A program made the position numbers and the translations under genes. From NCBI GenBank assembly GCA_963723235.1, contig CAVRPV010000019.1, positions 1 to 64,000 of the forward strand: a stretch of 64,000 bases of DNA. The letters run 5' to 3'. The notes below the pieces were generated by a model. The model saw only the letters and a program-made list of their open reading frames with translations. It had not been told where the DNA came from and ran no database searches. Positions 44,038 to 51,494 of this stretch are shown here, piece after piece; the stretch's first letter is position 1; each line of letters starts with the position of its first letter. The DNA is from CAIRTM01 sp963723235 (GTDB taxonomy: Bacteria; Desulfobacterota; WTBG01; CAIYCZ01; CAIRTM01).

Positions 44038-45696
44038 TTACAGCAGCGGGGCGCCTTCCACAATAACGACAAGTGCCGGCGCATTGCCGGCGTGGCTGGT
44101 GAGGAAATCCCAACCATCGGTGCTGTTGTTCAGCATGGCCCAGCCGTAGTTGGTCTCGCCGTCAGCCCATGCCTGTATGGATTTCGTGACATCCACGATG
44201 AACGGCGTCGGAAACCCCTTCGGGCAGCTAAACGCCGTATCGCTTTCGCTCAGGGCTTCGATATCGTTTGCTTCAACACCGCCGCCGACCATGACGGTCT
44301 GCGTCACAAATTGCTTGGTTTTGGGATCATAAAAGGTGACATCGTGCCAAGTGACAGGCTGGGGGGTGAAATCGTACCAGGTCGACTTCTCGGTGAACGG
44401 CATCAGCATCCGGTGAAAGTTGATAGTGCCAGCCGTCGAGCTCGTTGCTTCGAAAAGTATTTTAGCCGAGGTAATGGTCGAGCCGGCTGGTATCTGGCCG
44501 GGGCCGTTGCCGATGATGCCGGTGAAGGCGAGCAAGCCGTTCACCCGCGAGCCCGAGTCGTCCAAGTCGGTCGTCAGCGTCATCTCTCCGCCATAGTCAA
44601 GGCCTGGATTATTTTCGTTGATTTGAGAGTCGATTGTCCCTTCGTAGCCATTAAGGCGCTCCTGGAAAATATGGGTCGCCGGTTCGGTAATGGGGTCGGC
44701 GGGGGGCAGAGGCGGCCGTTCGGGCTCGTCACCGAAATCATACCTGCTCCAGCGCTTGAATCGCTGTTTCAGATTAGTGGTAAAGGCGAACTGGCTGTCA
44801 TCATCCGTTTCGAAATAGGGATCAACGGTTATGATATCCCCATCGTCATCAATGGTGAAGCCGGGGGAAAAGGTTTTCACCGAAATGGTGCCGTTATCCT
44901 CGTTTATGCGAATGAGGCGCATCAGGCCGTTGCCGCCGTTATCGCGGTCCTGGTAGTCGGAAAGCATCTGATAGACCGGCTTGTTGTCATCATTATGGGA
45001 CACGAAGGCGTATTCGGTATGCGTATGACCGTTGAGCACCATGAAAATGCGGGGGTTTTCCCTTATGAATTCATCCCAGATGATTCGGCCCGTGGGGCCT
45101 CTGCCGCCGTACATGACATAATCATGCGTCGAGACAATCACGGGCATGGAACGGTATTTTCTTTTATCCATGATGGACTGGGCCCACGAAAAGGCCTCCG
45201 CGTCGGGGTCCTTTTGGAAATTTATGTGCAGGAATCTGCGATTTCCCGCCCTGAAGACTTGCGCATGGTTGAGCTTGTTTGGCGAGGAGCCGATATACCA
45301 CTTTTTCCCCGCGTAGCTCTCGGGGCCGAGGTATTCTGCAAACTCGGTGCCGTCATGATTACCCTGGCAGATCGAATAGGGAAAATCGTCAGGCGCATCG
45401 AATAGAGGATCAAGCGCCCACATCGCATTGTTCCACTGCTCCGTGTCGCCTGCGTTATCGACGACATCGCCCAAATGCGTCACGAAAACAATATTCTCAT
45501 TTTTCCTGTTTGCGAGAATCCAGTCAATCTGTGCCTTGAAAATTGGAGTCAGCGCGCTTTCCTCGCTGTAGACCTGCGTATCGGGAATAGCGACTATAGT
45601 GAAGGTTTTCTTGGACTTTGAAGCGCCGCAGACTGCCGGATATGCAGCCAGGGCCAGGAACAAAACAGCCAAGCATGTACTGGTTATTTTTCTCAT
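44038..45696 (-). CDS. Exported metallophosphoesterase with C-terminal DNRLRE-type domain
   Basis: About 552 residues from ATG 45696 (AGGAGG 7 bases upstream). A signal peptide (LAVLFLALAAYPAVCGA) is followed by a calcineurin-like phosphoesterase: I-P-D-T-Q-V-Y, L-G-D-V-V-D-N, G-N-H-D, S-T-H-D and N-G-H-T-H. From about residue 350 a beta-rich domain resembles DNRLRE modules (ITSAKILFEATSST; V-T-K-S-I-Q-A-W-A-D-G; Y-G-W-A-M-L-N-N). It is a secreted phosphatase or phosphodiesterase of unknown substrate. It lies between the two rlpA copies. Confidence 0.88.
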   Translation of the reverse strand: MRKITSTCLAVLFLALAAYPAVCGASKSKKTFTIVAIPDTQVYSEESALTPIFKAQIDWILANRKNENIVFVTHLGDVVDNAGDTEQWNNAMWALDPLFDAPDDFPYSICQGNHDGTEFAEYLGPESYAGKKWYIGSSPNKLNHAQVFRAGNRRFLHINFQKDPDAEAFSWAQSIMDKRKYRSMPVIVSTHDYVMYGGRGPTGRIIWDEFIRENPRIFMVLNGHTHTEYAFVSHNDDNKPVYQMLSDYQDRDNGGNGLMRLIRINEDNGTISVKTFSPGFTIDDDGDIITVDPYFETDDDSQFAFTTNLKQRFKRWSRYDFGDEPERPPLPPADPITEPATHIFQERLNGYEGTIDSQINENNPGLDYGGEMTLTTDLDDSGSRVNGLLAFTGIIGNGPGQIPAGSTITSAKILFEATSSTAGTINFHRMLMPFTEKSTWYDFTPQPVTWHDVTFYDPKTKQFVTQTVMVGGGVEANDIEALSESDTAFSCPKGFPTPFIVDVTKSIQAWADGETNYGWAMLNNSTDGWDFLTSHAGNAPALVVIVEGAPLL

Positions 45697-45907
45697 AATC
45701 AAGCCTCCTGAAAAAGTGAATGTGTGCGATTCCTTGCTGAAAAAATATTTTCTGATTCAGAATAGCTCCGCATTGTTAATGCTTTTTAAGCAGCTGGTTA
45801 AATTCATCACAAAAAAACGTTAATATACATGCCTATAAAAGAGTATATTTTGATTAAATCGAAGTAATGTCGACCAATTGGAGGGCGGCGGGATGCACCG
45901 CCCCCGG

Positions 45908-46237
45908 TGGAATCAGTTCTGGGAACCGCCCGCTACTACGCCAACCGCTTCAACGGCAAAAAAACAGCTTCGGGTGAAGTTTTCAGCCAGAAAAAATTGA
46001 CCGCCGCCCACCCCAGCCTGCCGTTCGGCACACTGGTGAAAGTCGAGAATCTCGCCAACAGCCTATCCGTCATCGTCAAGGTCAACGACCGCTGCCGCAA
46101 GCACGAGGAAGTCTTTATTGATGTGTCACGCGAAGCCGCGCTCGAACTCGGCTTTCTCAGGCACGGCACGGCCAAAGTCCGGATTACCGTTGTTAAAATA
46201 ATCCACCAGACAAAGTTTCGGCAACCGTGCAGGATTA
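45908..46237 (+). pseudogene. Truncated second copy of rlpA
   Basis: The double-psi barrel of RlpA (G-T-A-R-Y-Y-A-N-R-F-N-G-K-K onward) without signal peptide, lipobox or linker. At DNA level it is nearly identical to 43509-43829. Homology continues to the old stop (46235-46237) after a one-base deletion at about 46197. The open frame therefore runs on into a repeat element to 46320. No proper start exists; a GTG at 45907 is the only candidate. Probably a non-functional partial duplication. Confidence 0.8.
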
Positions 46238-46244
46238 ACTGCTA

Positions 46245-46435
46245 CCGGGGTGTTGAAAAATTCTTTTTATACAGGCTGTTCAAAAACGCACACATGCAAG
46301 GCGTGCTATATCATTTGTAGGGGCACGGCATGCCGTGCCCCTACCGTACGCCGTCCTGTCCCGCTCTGCGAGGAGAGACGAATGATGAGCACAATCCCGC
46401 TGTAGCGGGACAGATGGACGTTTTTCAACAGCCTG
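46245..46435. repeat. Modular palindromic element, copy 7 (extended)
   Basis: Preamble GGGTGTTGAAAAATTCTTTT, left end CAGGCTGTTCAAAAACG at 46272. Then GGGGCACGGCATGCCGTG, and CCCGCTGTAGCGGG, and right end GTTTTTCAACAGCCTG at 46435. The right end abuts the terC-like gene stop codon. Confidence 0.87.
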
Positions 46436-47176
46436 CTATTGCGGATAACTTTTGTGCAGCTCCACGGGCTCGCTGTTTTTGCGCATGCGCAAATTAAGCG
46501 TTTCCACAAAAATTGAAAAAGCCATGGCAAAATAAATATATCCCTTGGGGAAATGAACTTCAACGCCTTCGGCCACCAGCGTCGTGCCGATCAGCAGCAG
46601 AAAGCTGAGCGCCAGCATTTTTATGGTCGGGTGGCTGTCGACGAAGCGGCTGACCTTGCCGACCGCGAACATCATGATAACAACGGAAATAACCACGGCC
46701 AGCACCATGATGCTTACCCGGCTGGCAAGCCCTACCGCTGTAATGACCGAGTCAAGCGAGAAGACAATATCAAGCAGCATGATCTGCACGAGTATGCCCG
46801 CAAATGATGCCGCAACCCGCTTGACCTGAACATGTTCTGTCTCGCCCTCCAGCTTATCATGAATCTCAGACGTACTTTTGCCGATCAAAAAAAGTCCGCC
46901 GATAATCAGTATCAGATCGCGCCCTGAGATCTCATTGCCCACAACCGTAAAAAGGGGCGCTGACAGCCGCATAATCCACGTCAGCGACAACAGGAGCAGA
47001 ATACGTGAGAGCATGGCAAGCCCCAGACCGATCACCTTGGCTTTTTCCCGCTGTTCATGTGGCAGCTTGCCGGCCAAAATCGTTATGAACACGATATTGT
47101 CGATGCCCAGCACGATTTCCAGTGCCGTTAAGGTGAGAAGCGATATCCAGGCCTGCGTTTCAAAAATCCATTCCAT
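46436..47176 (-). CDS. TerC-family integral membrane protein
   Basis: 246 residues, 7-8 membrane helices. Signatures are L-E-I-V-L-G-I-D-N-I-V-F, and later D-I-V-F-S-L-D-S-V-I-T-A-V-G, the conserved acidic pairs of TerC/YgdQ/Alx-type proteins. A cytoplasmic loop near 107-117 is charged. These proteins are linked to metal (Mn2+) export and tellurite resistance; no other ter gene is here. The end (KSYPQ-stop) is followed by CAGGCTGTTG, the repeat boundary. Confidence 0.9.
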   Translation of the reverse strand: MEWIFETQAWISLLTLTALEIVLGIDNIVFITILAGKLPHEQREKAKVIGLGLAMLSRILLLLSLTWIMRLSAPLFTVVGNEISGRDLILIIGGLFLIGKSTSEIHDKLEGETEHVQVKRVAASFAGILVQIMLLDIVFSLDSVITAVGLASRVSIMVLAVVISVVIMMFAVGKVSRFVDSHPTIKMLALSFLLLIGTTLVAEGVEVHFPKGYIYFAMAFSIFVETLNLRMRKNSEPVELHKSYPQ

Positions 47177-47208
47177 GACTACCCCATTCTTATATTGAGT
47201 ATTGGTAT

Positions 47209-47272
47209 TGCATAAAGGGAGACAGCCGCACTTTATGCCCGATAAAAGGGCACAGCCGCACCCTTTTGTTAG
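47209..47272. repeat. Short direct repeat pair
   Basis: Two imperfect copies of AAAGGG-n-CAGCCGCAC-n-TTTATG/CCCTTTTG lie next to each other between terC and the next gene. Function unknown; possibly regulatory. Confidence 0.4.
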
Positions 47273-47277
47273 AGAGC

Positions 47278-47676
47278 TTATTCTGCGATTCTTCCGTCTC
47301 GAACATACAGGACTATCAGCACCGCGAGATACATCCCGATCGCACCTGTCTGCAACCAGTAGGGCAGTGTTGACTGGCTTTCTAAGAGTACCGAGGCAAG
47401 AGCGTCCGACAGATTAACCGCGCCCAGCCCAAGAACCGTAAGAGCGAGTACGACAATGGCGCTCAGTGCAACGGAGCGATGCCGCGCTGCAGAGTAAAAC
47501 AGCGCGATATACGCACATACCGCAAAGGAAATGATCTTATCCTGATAGGCGTAATACGGCGTATCGTAGTATACAAAAAGAACCGGCACTTTCAGGCCAA
47601 AGAAATGTGCCAGTGCCATGCAGCTGAAATACACAACACCGGCCCAAAATGCATACTGTGTTGGCTTTGAATTCAT
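47278..47676 (-). CDS. Four-helix membrane protein, hypothetical
   Basis: 132 residues from ATG 47676, with four predicted membrane helices (AFWAGVVYFSCMALAHFFGL; IISFAVCAYIALFYSA; LSAIVVLALTVLGLGAV; TGAIGMYLAVLIVLYV). No recognised family. The start was moved inward from an in-frame upstream codon (47736) because the extra 20 residues are not membrane-protein-like and a weak AGAA lies before this ATG. Confidence 0.6.
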   Translation of the reverse strand: MNSKPTQYAFWAGVVYFSCMALAHFFGLKVPVLFVYYDTPYYAYQDKIISFAVCAYIALFYSAARHRSVALSAIVVLALTVLGLGAVNLSDALASVLLESQSTLPYWLQTGAIGMYLAVLIVLYVRDGRIAE

Positions 47677-47789
47677 AAACGTTCTTCGCGCACATTGTAT
47701 GGTTCCGCCGCATTGCTGCGGCTCAGGCGCGGCCACTTGCCGTCGCCTGCATTCGTCGTGTTTTATTTAAGGCGCGGCTCTATTTAATC

Positions 47790-47880
47790 TTCACACCTTC
47801 TTACAACAAATCCGCTTCGCTACCTTACACAATATCTACGCACGATCTGTTCTGCTCCAATCATCTTTTTGCGGTGATAT
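47790..47880 (-). pseudogene. Remnant of a nitroreductase 3' end
   Basis: On the minus strand this reads Q-Y-H-R-K-K-M-I-G-A-E-Q-I-V-R-R-Y-C-V-R-stop. It closely mirrors the last 20 residues of the intact nitroreductase at 49515-50285 (A-F-Y-R-K-K-M-L-E-A-E-Q-V-V-R-R-Y-F-V-R). Similarity continues about 25 bases past the stop. The rest of the gene is missing. Confidence 0.75.
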
Positions 47881-47934
47881 TGGGGAACGGTTTTAATATT
47901 GCCTGGACCAAATATATTAATGAAAGTTAGCGGA

Positions 47935-49431
47935 TTAACATCCGCAAAATGGCAGCTGCGATGCATACATTGATCGCCAGTATTTTGCCTGATAATTTTC
48001 AGGCCTGATGCTTTTATGCTTTATACGACGCCAGAGCTTTTCCAGATTTCCATATTCTATCCAGTCATCCTCAACAAAGCCTTCATTGTTAATGTCCGCC
48101 TCTCCCATTCGTCTTAAAATTACAGTACTGCTTTCCTTATTTCCCTCAACCACCCATCCCGGAACGCTCAGCTTGACGCTATAGTCCCGGCACTCAATCG
48201 GTAAAGGCTGAAGCGTGGATTGCCAATAATCACTGTCTTCTGCAAACGAGAGCGCAATGATAAGAGACCGCAGGGACCACAAGCAACTGCCCTGACCGGA
48301 ATATTGATCCAGCAGACGTTCATCAGCTCCACAATATCCCTGCGTCACCGTTCCTGCCCTTAAGGCTCCGTTACGAATGAAGTACTGCCAGGTCACATCC
48401 ATAGCTCGTCGTGCTAACCCGGGCGAGATTAATTTCGAATTTTTATCTGCTGCAATCAAGAGTGGCACTGGCAAAGCTATGCGATAACAAATACTCCTGC
48501 CATAAATGGGAAACCCCGCCGTACTAAATAAATACTGATAATCCTCTGCGAAACGAGTTGTGGCTTTTGTAATAAACTCGAGATCCAGCTCTGGCCTGAT
48601 TTTGCTTAACCAATAAAGTGCGTAGTGTATTCCCCAGGCATTGTAATAATCAAAACGCTCTCCTTCCCTGACCCCATCTGTAAACCACCCGTCACCCCGA
48701 TAAAACTTTTTGATGGATTGATAGTGGTCATCCAATAGCTTCGGGCTGCCCTCTGTACGCCGCAAATCGATCAGCACGGCATTAACTAACACAACAAAAA
48801 GATGCCAGTTGTTATCTGGGACTCTCTTCTTGTTCACCTGTGCCAACCATCTTGCAATACGCGTTTGCTGCTTTGGAGCCAGCACATCCCACACCTGTTT
48901 TCGCGTTAACCACAGCGTTAAGGCCACATCAGCGGCCTCTACAATGCGCTGATCCCCATGTTTCATTTGACCCCAATACTCTCCGGATTGTGGATTCGTC
49001 CCCGCAACAATGGCGTCTCTGAGAGTTTTCGCCAAGTCAATCGTTCCGCCATCTTGCAGGTTGAGCTGGTTTGGTCGACCTGCATATAGCCAGGCACCCA
49101 TTAAGGGCGCCATACGGGTAAAGCCTTCAACTCTATCGATGAGGCTGCCGTGCGAACTGGGAAGGCCGGGATAATTTACCAGTGCGCCCGCTTTGCTGCG
49201 GTAAAACTGGTACCCCTCGACGAAATACTGAAAAATTGCCTCATAACTTTCAGGGCTATGCTGCTTATCCTGATAAAAATCAGAGATTAGCTGCTCCCGT
49301 TGGGCTGGATAATTCTCGGGGAAAGGTACTGCTCTGAAAGGATATTGGTAAATCCTCCAGCTTACCAGGGACACTATACCCAATATCAACAATGCAATGA
49401 CAGCCAACCTATAACGATCCAAAGTCGCCAT
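47935..49431 (-). CDS. DUF2264 family protein with N-terminal membrane anchor
   Basis: About 498 residues. One N-terminal membrane helix (LAVIALLILGIVSLVSW) is followed by an (alpha/alpha)-barrel-like domain. DUF2264-type hallmarks include I-D-R-V-E-G-F-T-R-M-A-P-L-M-G-A-W-L, NNWHLFVVLVN, G-D-G-W-F-T-D-G and Y-Y-N-A-W-G-I-H-Y. Relatives are thought to act on polysaccharides, but activity is not established. Base composition is visibly lower in GC than its neighbours, and it is flanked by nitroreductase-end sequences on both sides, which points to acquisition. Start ATG 49431 or TTG 49440. Confidence 0.82.
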   Translation of the reverse strand: MATLDRYRLAVIALLILGIVSLVSWRIYQYPFRAVPFPENYPAQREQLISDFYQDKQHSPESYEAIFQYFVEGYQFYRSKAGALVNYPGLPSSHGSLIDRVEGFTRMAPLMGAWLYAGRPNQLNLQDGGTIDLAKTLRDAIVAGTNPQSGEYWGQMKHGDQRIVEAADVALTLWLTRKQVWDVLAPKQQTRIARWLAQVNKKRVPDNNWHLFVVLVNAVLIDLRRTEGSPKLLDDHYQSIKKFYRGDGWFTDGVREGERFDYYNAWGIHYALYWLSKIRPELDLEFITKATTRFAEDYQYLFSTAGFPIYGRSICYRIALPVPLLIAADKNSKLISPGLARRAMDVTWQYFIRNGALRAGTVTQGYCGADERLLDQYSGQGSCLWSLRSLIIALSFAEDSDYWQSTLQPLPIECRDYSVKLSVPGWVVEGNKESSTVILRRMGEADINNEGFVEDDWIEYGNLEKLWRRIKHKSIRPENYQAKYWRSMYASQLPFCGC

Positions 49432-49514
49432 GTGTTGCAAATTATCCCCGCCTGAAACAGTTCATCTCGCCCATGCGACTTGCTAATCGCCACCTTCTTA
49501 AAACAAGACCTACC

Positions 49515-50285
49515 TTACCTGACAAAATACCTGCGCACGACCTGCTCGGCTTCAAGCATCTTTTTGCGGTAAAAGGCAAGCTGCTTGTCGAAGTTTGAAA
49601 GCGGGTGGCCGATTTTGAAGCCGATGAACATCTGATCGAACCAATCCCGAAGCATGCCTTTGCACGCTGCGTTGTAGCACTGCGGCATGACCACGGCATC
49701 GCGCGGCTGGCGCGGCGGTATGCCCGGCATTTTCAAGGACCCCTTGCCCAACACCAGCGTTGTAAGCGGCAGCACGCCTTCAGGCAACGTAAGCTTTTCC
49801 ACAAGAAAGGCGATGTCGAGCAAGCCGGTACGCCCGGTTTCAGACAGCATGATGCTTTGTATGCCCAGGGCCTCAGCCGCCAGGTTCATGCTCATGGCGG
49901 CGAGCCCCGCGTTAAAAACAGCCAGGCTCATGTTGATCGCGGGAGTCTCTGCAAAATCGCTGAAGAGCTCGCTCAGGCGGTTCTGGTCGGCGCAGATGAC
50001 TATAGCATACGTGCCCTTGAACGGAATCGGCCGCTCAAAGGTCTGATGCCATTGAGAGCGGTCAAAGGTAATAAACGACCAGGTCTGCAGGTTGACCGTG
50101 CTGGGCGCGAACCGGCCCGCATCCAGAATAGCGTCAAGGTCCTGCGGCGAAATGGCACCGGGTGCGAAGCTGCGGCAGCTGCGGCGACTGAAGATAAGCT
50201 TCAGCGTTTCGGGCAGGTCAGTGCGGGATGCCGAGGGCGCAGCGCCCGTAAACAGGGCCAGAAAATTTTTTATCGCTCGAAGCAT
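49515..50285 (-). CDS. Nitroreductase family flavoprotein
   Basis: 256 residues. R-R-S-C-R-S-F and A-G-R-F-A-P-S-T-V-N-L-Q-T-W match the nitroreductase FMN-binding start, and A-L-G-I-Q-S-I-M-L and a long C-terminal arm follow. Family members reduce nitro-aromatics, quinones or act in cofactor metabolism using NAD(P)H and FMN; the substrate here is unknown. The first 25 residues lack a clear signal peptide. A fragment of a second copy lies at 47790-47880. Confidence 0.87.
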   Translation of the reverse strand: MLRAIKNFLALFTGAAPSASRTDLPETLKLIFSRRSCRSFAPGAISPQDLDAILDAGRFAPSTVNLQTWSFITFDRSQWHQTFERPIPFKGTYAIVICADQNRLSELFSDFAETPAINMSLAVFNAGLAAMSMNLAAEALGIQSIMLSETGRTGLLDIAFLVEKLTLPEGVLPLTTLVLGKGSLKMPGIPPRQPRDAVVMPQCYNAACKGMLRDWFDQMFIGFKIGHPLSNFDKQLAFYRKKMLEAEQVVRRYFVR

Positions 50286-50318
50286 AGAATATTACCAATA
50301 AAGCAGTAAATTTACCTT

Positions 50319-50400
50319 CAGTCATTCCGGCGAAAGCCGGAATCCAGGGGACTCCGATAAACACAGAAGCACTGGACACCGGTTTTCACCGGTGTGACGA
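50319..50400. repeat. ATTCCGGCGAAAGCCGGAAT-type palindromic repeat
   Basis: Opening CAGTCATTCCGGCGAAAGCC, then CACTGGACACCGG, closing CACCGGTGTGACGA: two nested hairpins joined by about 20 variable bases. The same family occurs inverted at 56023-56103 and again at 58093-58175. Part of the 332-base gene-free gap upstream of the nitroreductase. Confidence 0.85.
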
Positions 50401-50454
50401 CTGTTGGCATCAGCATTAATACTCGCAGCATGGCACATGCACGCACATTCAGTT

Positions 50455-50562
50455 GTAGGCCGGACTAAGCTTGCCCTGAGCGAAGTCGAAGGGCGAAGTG
50501 AGTCCGGCGCCTTTTGCATTAATCAAATTTCGCCGGACACGCTGTCGCTTTGTCCGGCCTAC
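50455..50562. repeat. GTAGGCCGGAC-type palindromic repeat
   Basis: Left end GTAGGCCGGACTAAGC, right end TTTGTCCGGCCTAC. Inside is the direct motif GTCGAAGGGCGAAGTG. Only one copy was recognised in this window. Lies between hpt and the nitroreductase gene. Confidence 0.75.
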
Positions 50563-50617
50563 GCTCTAAACATACATTAATAACACCGTCGTAAAGGTTT
50601 CGATTGTCACGTTTCAG

Positions 50618-51145
50618 TCATTCCTCCGGCAGGGCATAGATTCCCGGCAGGGCCCGGTAGCGCTCGTCAAAATCAAGCCCGCAACCGACTACGAACACAT
50701 CACCAACCTCAAAGCCGAAATAATCAACTGCAACCGCTACTCTGCGGCGGCACTGCTTGTTCAAAAGCGCGCACACGCGCAGCGATGACGGAGAGCGCTT
50801 ATGGAGCTCTTCGATCAGGTGCGCAAGCGTTTCGCCGGTATCGACAATATCCTCGACAATCAAAACGTCACGGCCCCGAATGTCTGTACTCAAATCTTTT
50901 TCAAGGGTACTGACACCGGTTGATTCCCGGCATGCGCCGTAGGACGCGACTTGAACAAAATCAATTGTAACGTCGAGGTCAAGGTTGCGGATGATGTCGG
51001 CCAGAAAAACAAAGCAGCCTTTTAAAACGCCGACAATGACAAGATGTCTGCCCTGATAGTCCGCGCTGATCCGCCCGGCAAGCTCACGAATGCGCTGCTC
51101 AATCTGCGCCCGGGGAAAAACAAGCTGAAGAGTGTCTGAGATCAT
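50618..51145 (-). CDS. hpt: Hypoxanthine phosphoribosyltransferase
   Basis: 175 residues, purine salvage: hypoxanthine or guanine + PRPP to IMP or GMP. Signatures are VGVLKGCFVFLADIIR, D-F-V-Q-V-A-S-Y-G, the PRPP loop V-L-I-V-E-D-I-V-D-T-G-E-T, and V-V-G-C-G-L-D-F-D-E-R-Y-R. No neighbour in the purine pathway is adjacent. Confidence 0.95.
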   Translation of the reverse strand: MISDTLQLVFPRAQIEQRIRELAGRISADYQGRHLVIVGVLKGCFVFLADIIRNLDLDVTIDFVQVASYGACRESTGVSTLEKDLSTDIRGRDVLIVEDIVDTGETLAHLIEELHKRSPSSLRVCALLNKQCRRRVAVAVDYFGFEVGDVFVVGCGLDFDERYRALPGIYALPEE

Positions 51146-51309
51146 GCGCGTAAATTCCTGTCTGCAGTTGGCCTGGGATTGCCGAACATGATTTCACGAG
51201 CACGACGGGCTTGTCAATAAGGAATTGATTTTATGAGGGTTTTTTTATAAGATGGGTCAATTTTAACGCACCGTACTAACTACTGAGCAAAGACGCAAAA
51301 GCACCTGAC

Positions 51310-51469
51310 AGGATATTGAAAAAGTCTCTTTGTACAGGCTGTTCAAAAATGCGCAGATGCAAGGCGCACGAAGTTGTGAGGAATGAGGCGTACTTTTCGT
51401 ACGCCGCAATGACGAACAATGAGCGCAATCCCGCCATGGCGGGACAGATGCGTGTTTTTCAACAGCCTG
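51310..51469 (+). repeat. Modular palindromic element, copy 8
   Basis: Preamble ATTGAAAAAGTCTCTTTGTA, left end CAGGCTGTTCAAAAATG at 51335, core GGCGTACTTTTCGTACGCC, then CCCGCCATGGCGGG, right end GTTTTTCAACAGCCT at 51469. It ends 25 bases before the valS ATG. Confidence 0.9.
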
Positions 51470-51494
51470 CTAATCACCTGAAAACGGACATAAC

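Noticed and set aside
43993..45405. 470-codon open frame on the plus strand
   Set aside because: Antisense to the phosphoesterase gene, which has a signal peptide, catalytic motifs and AGGAGG start.
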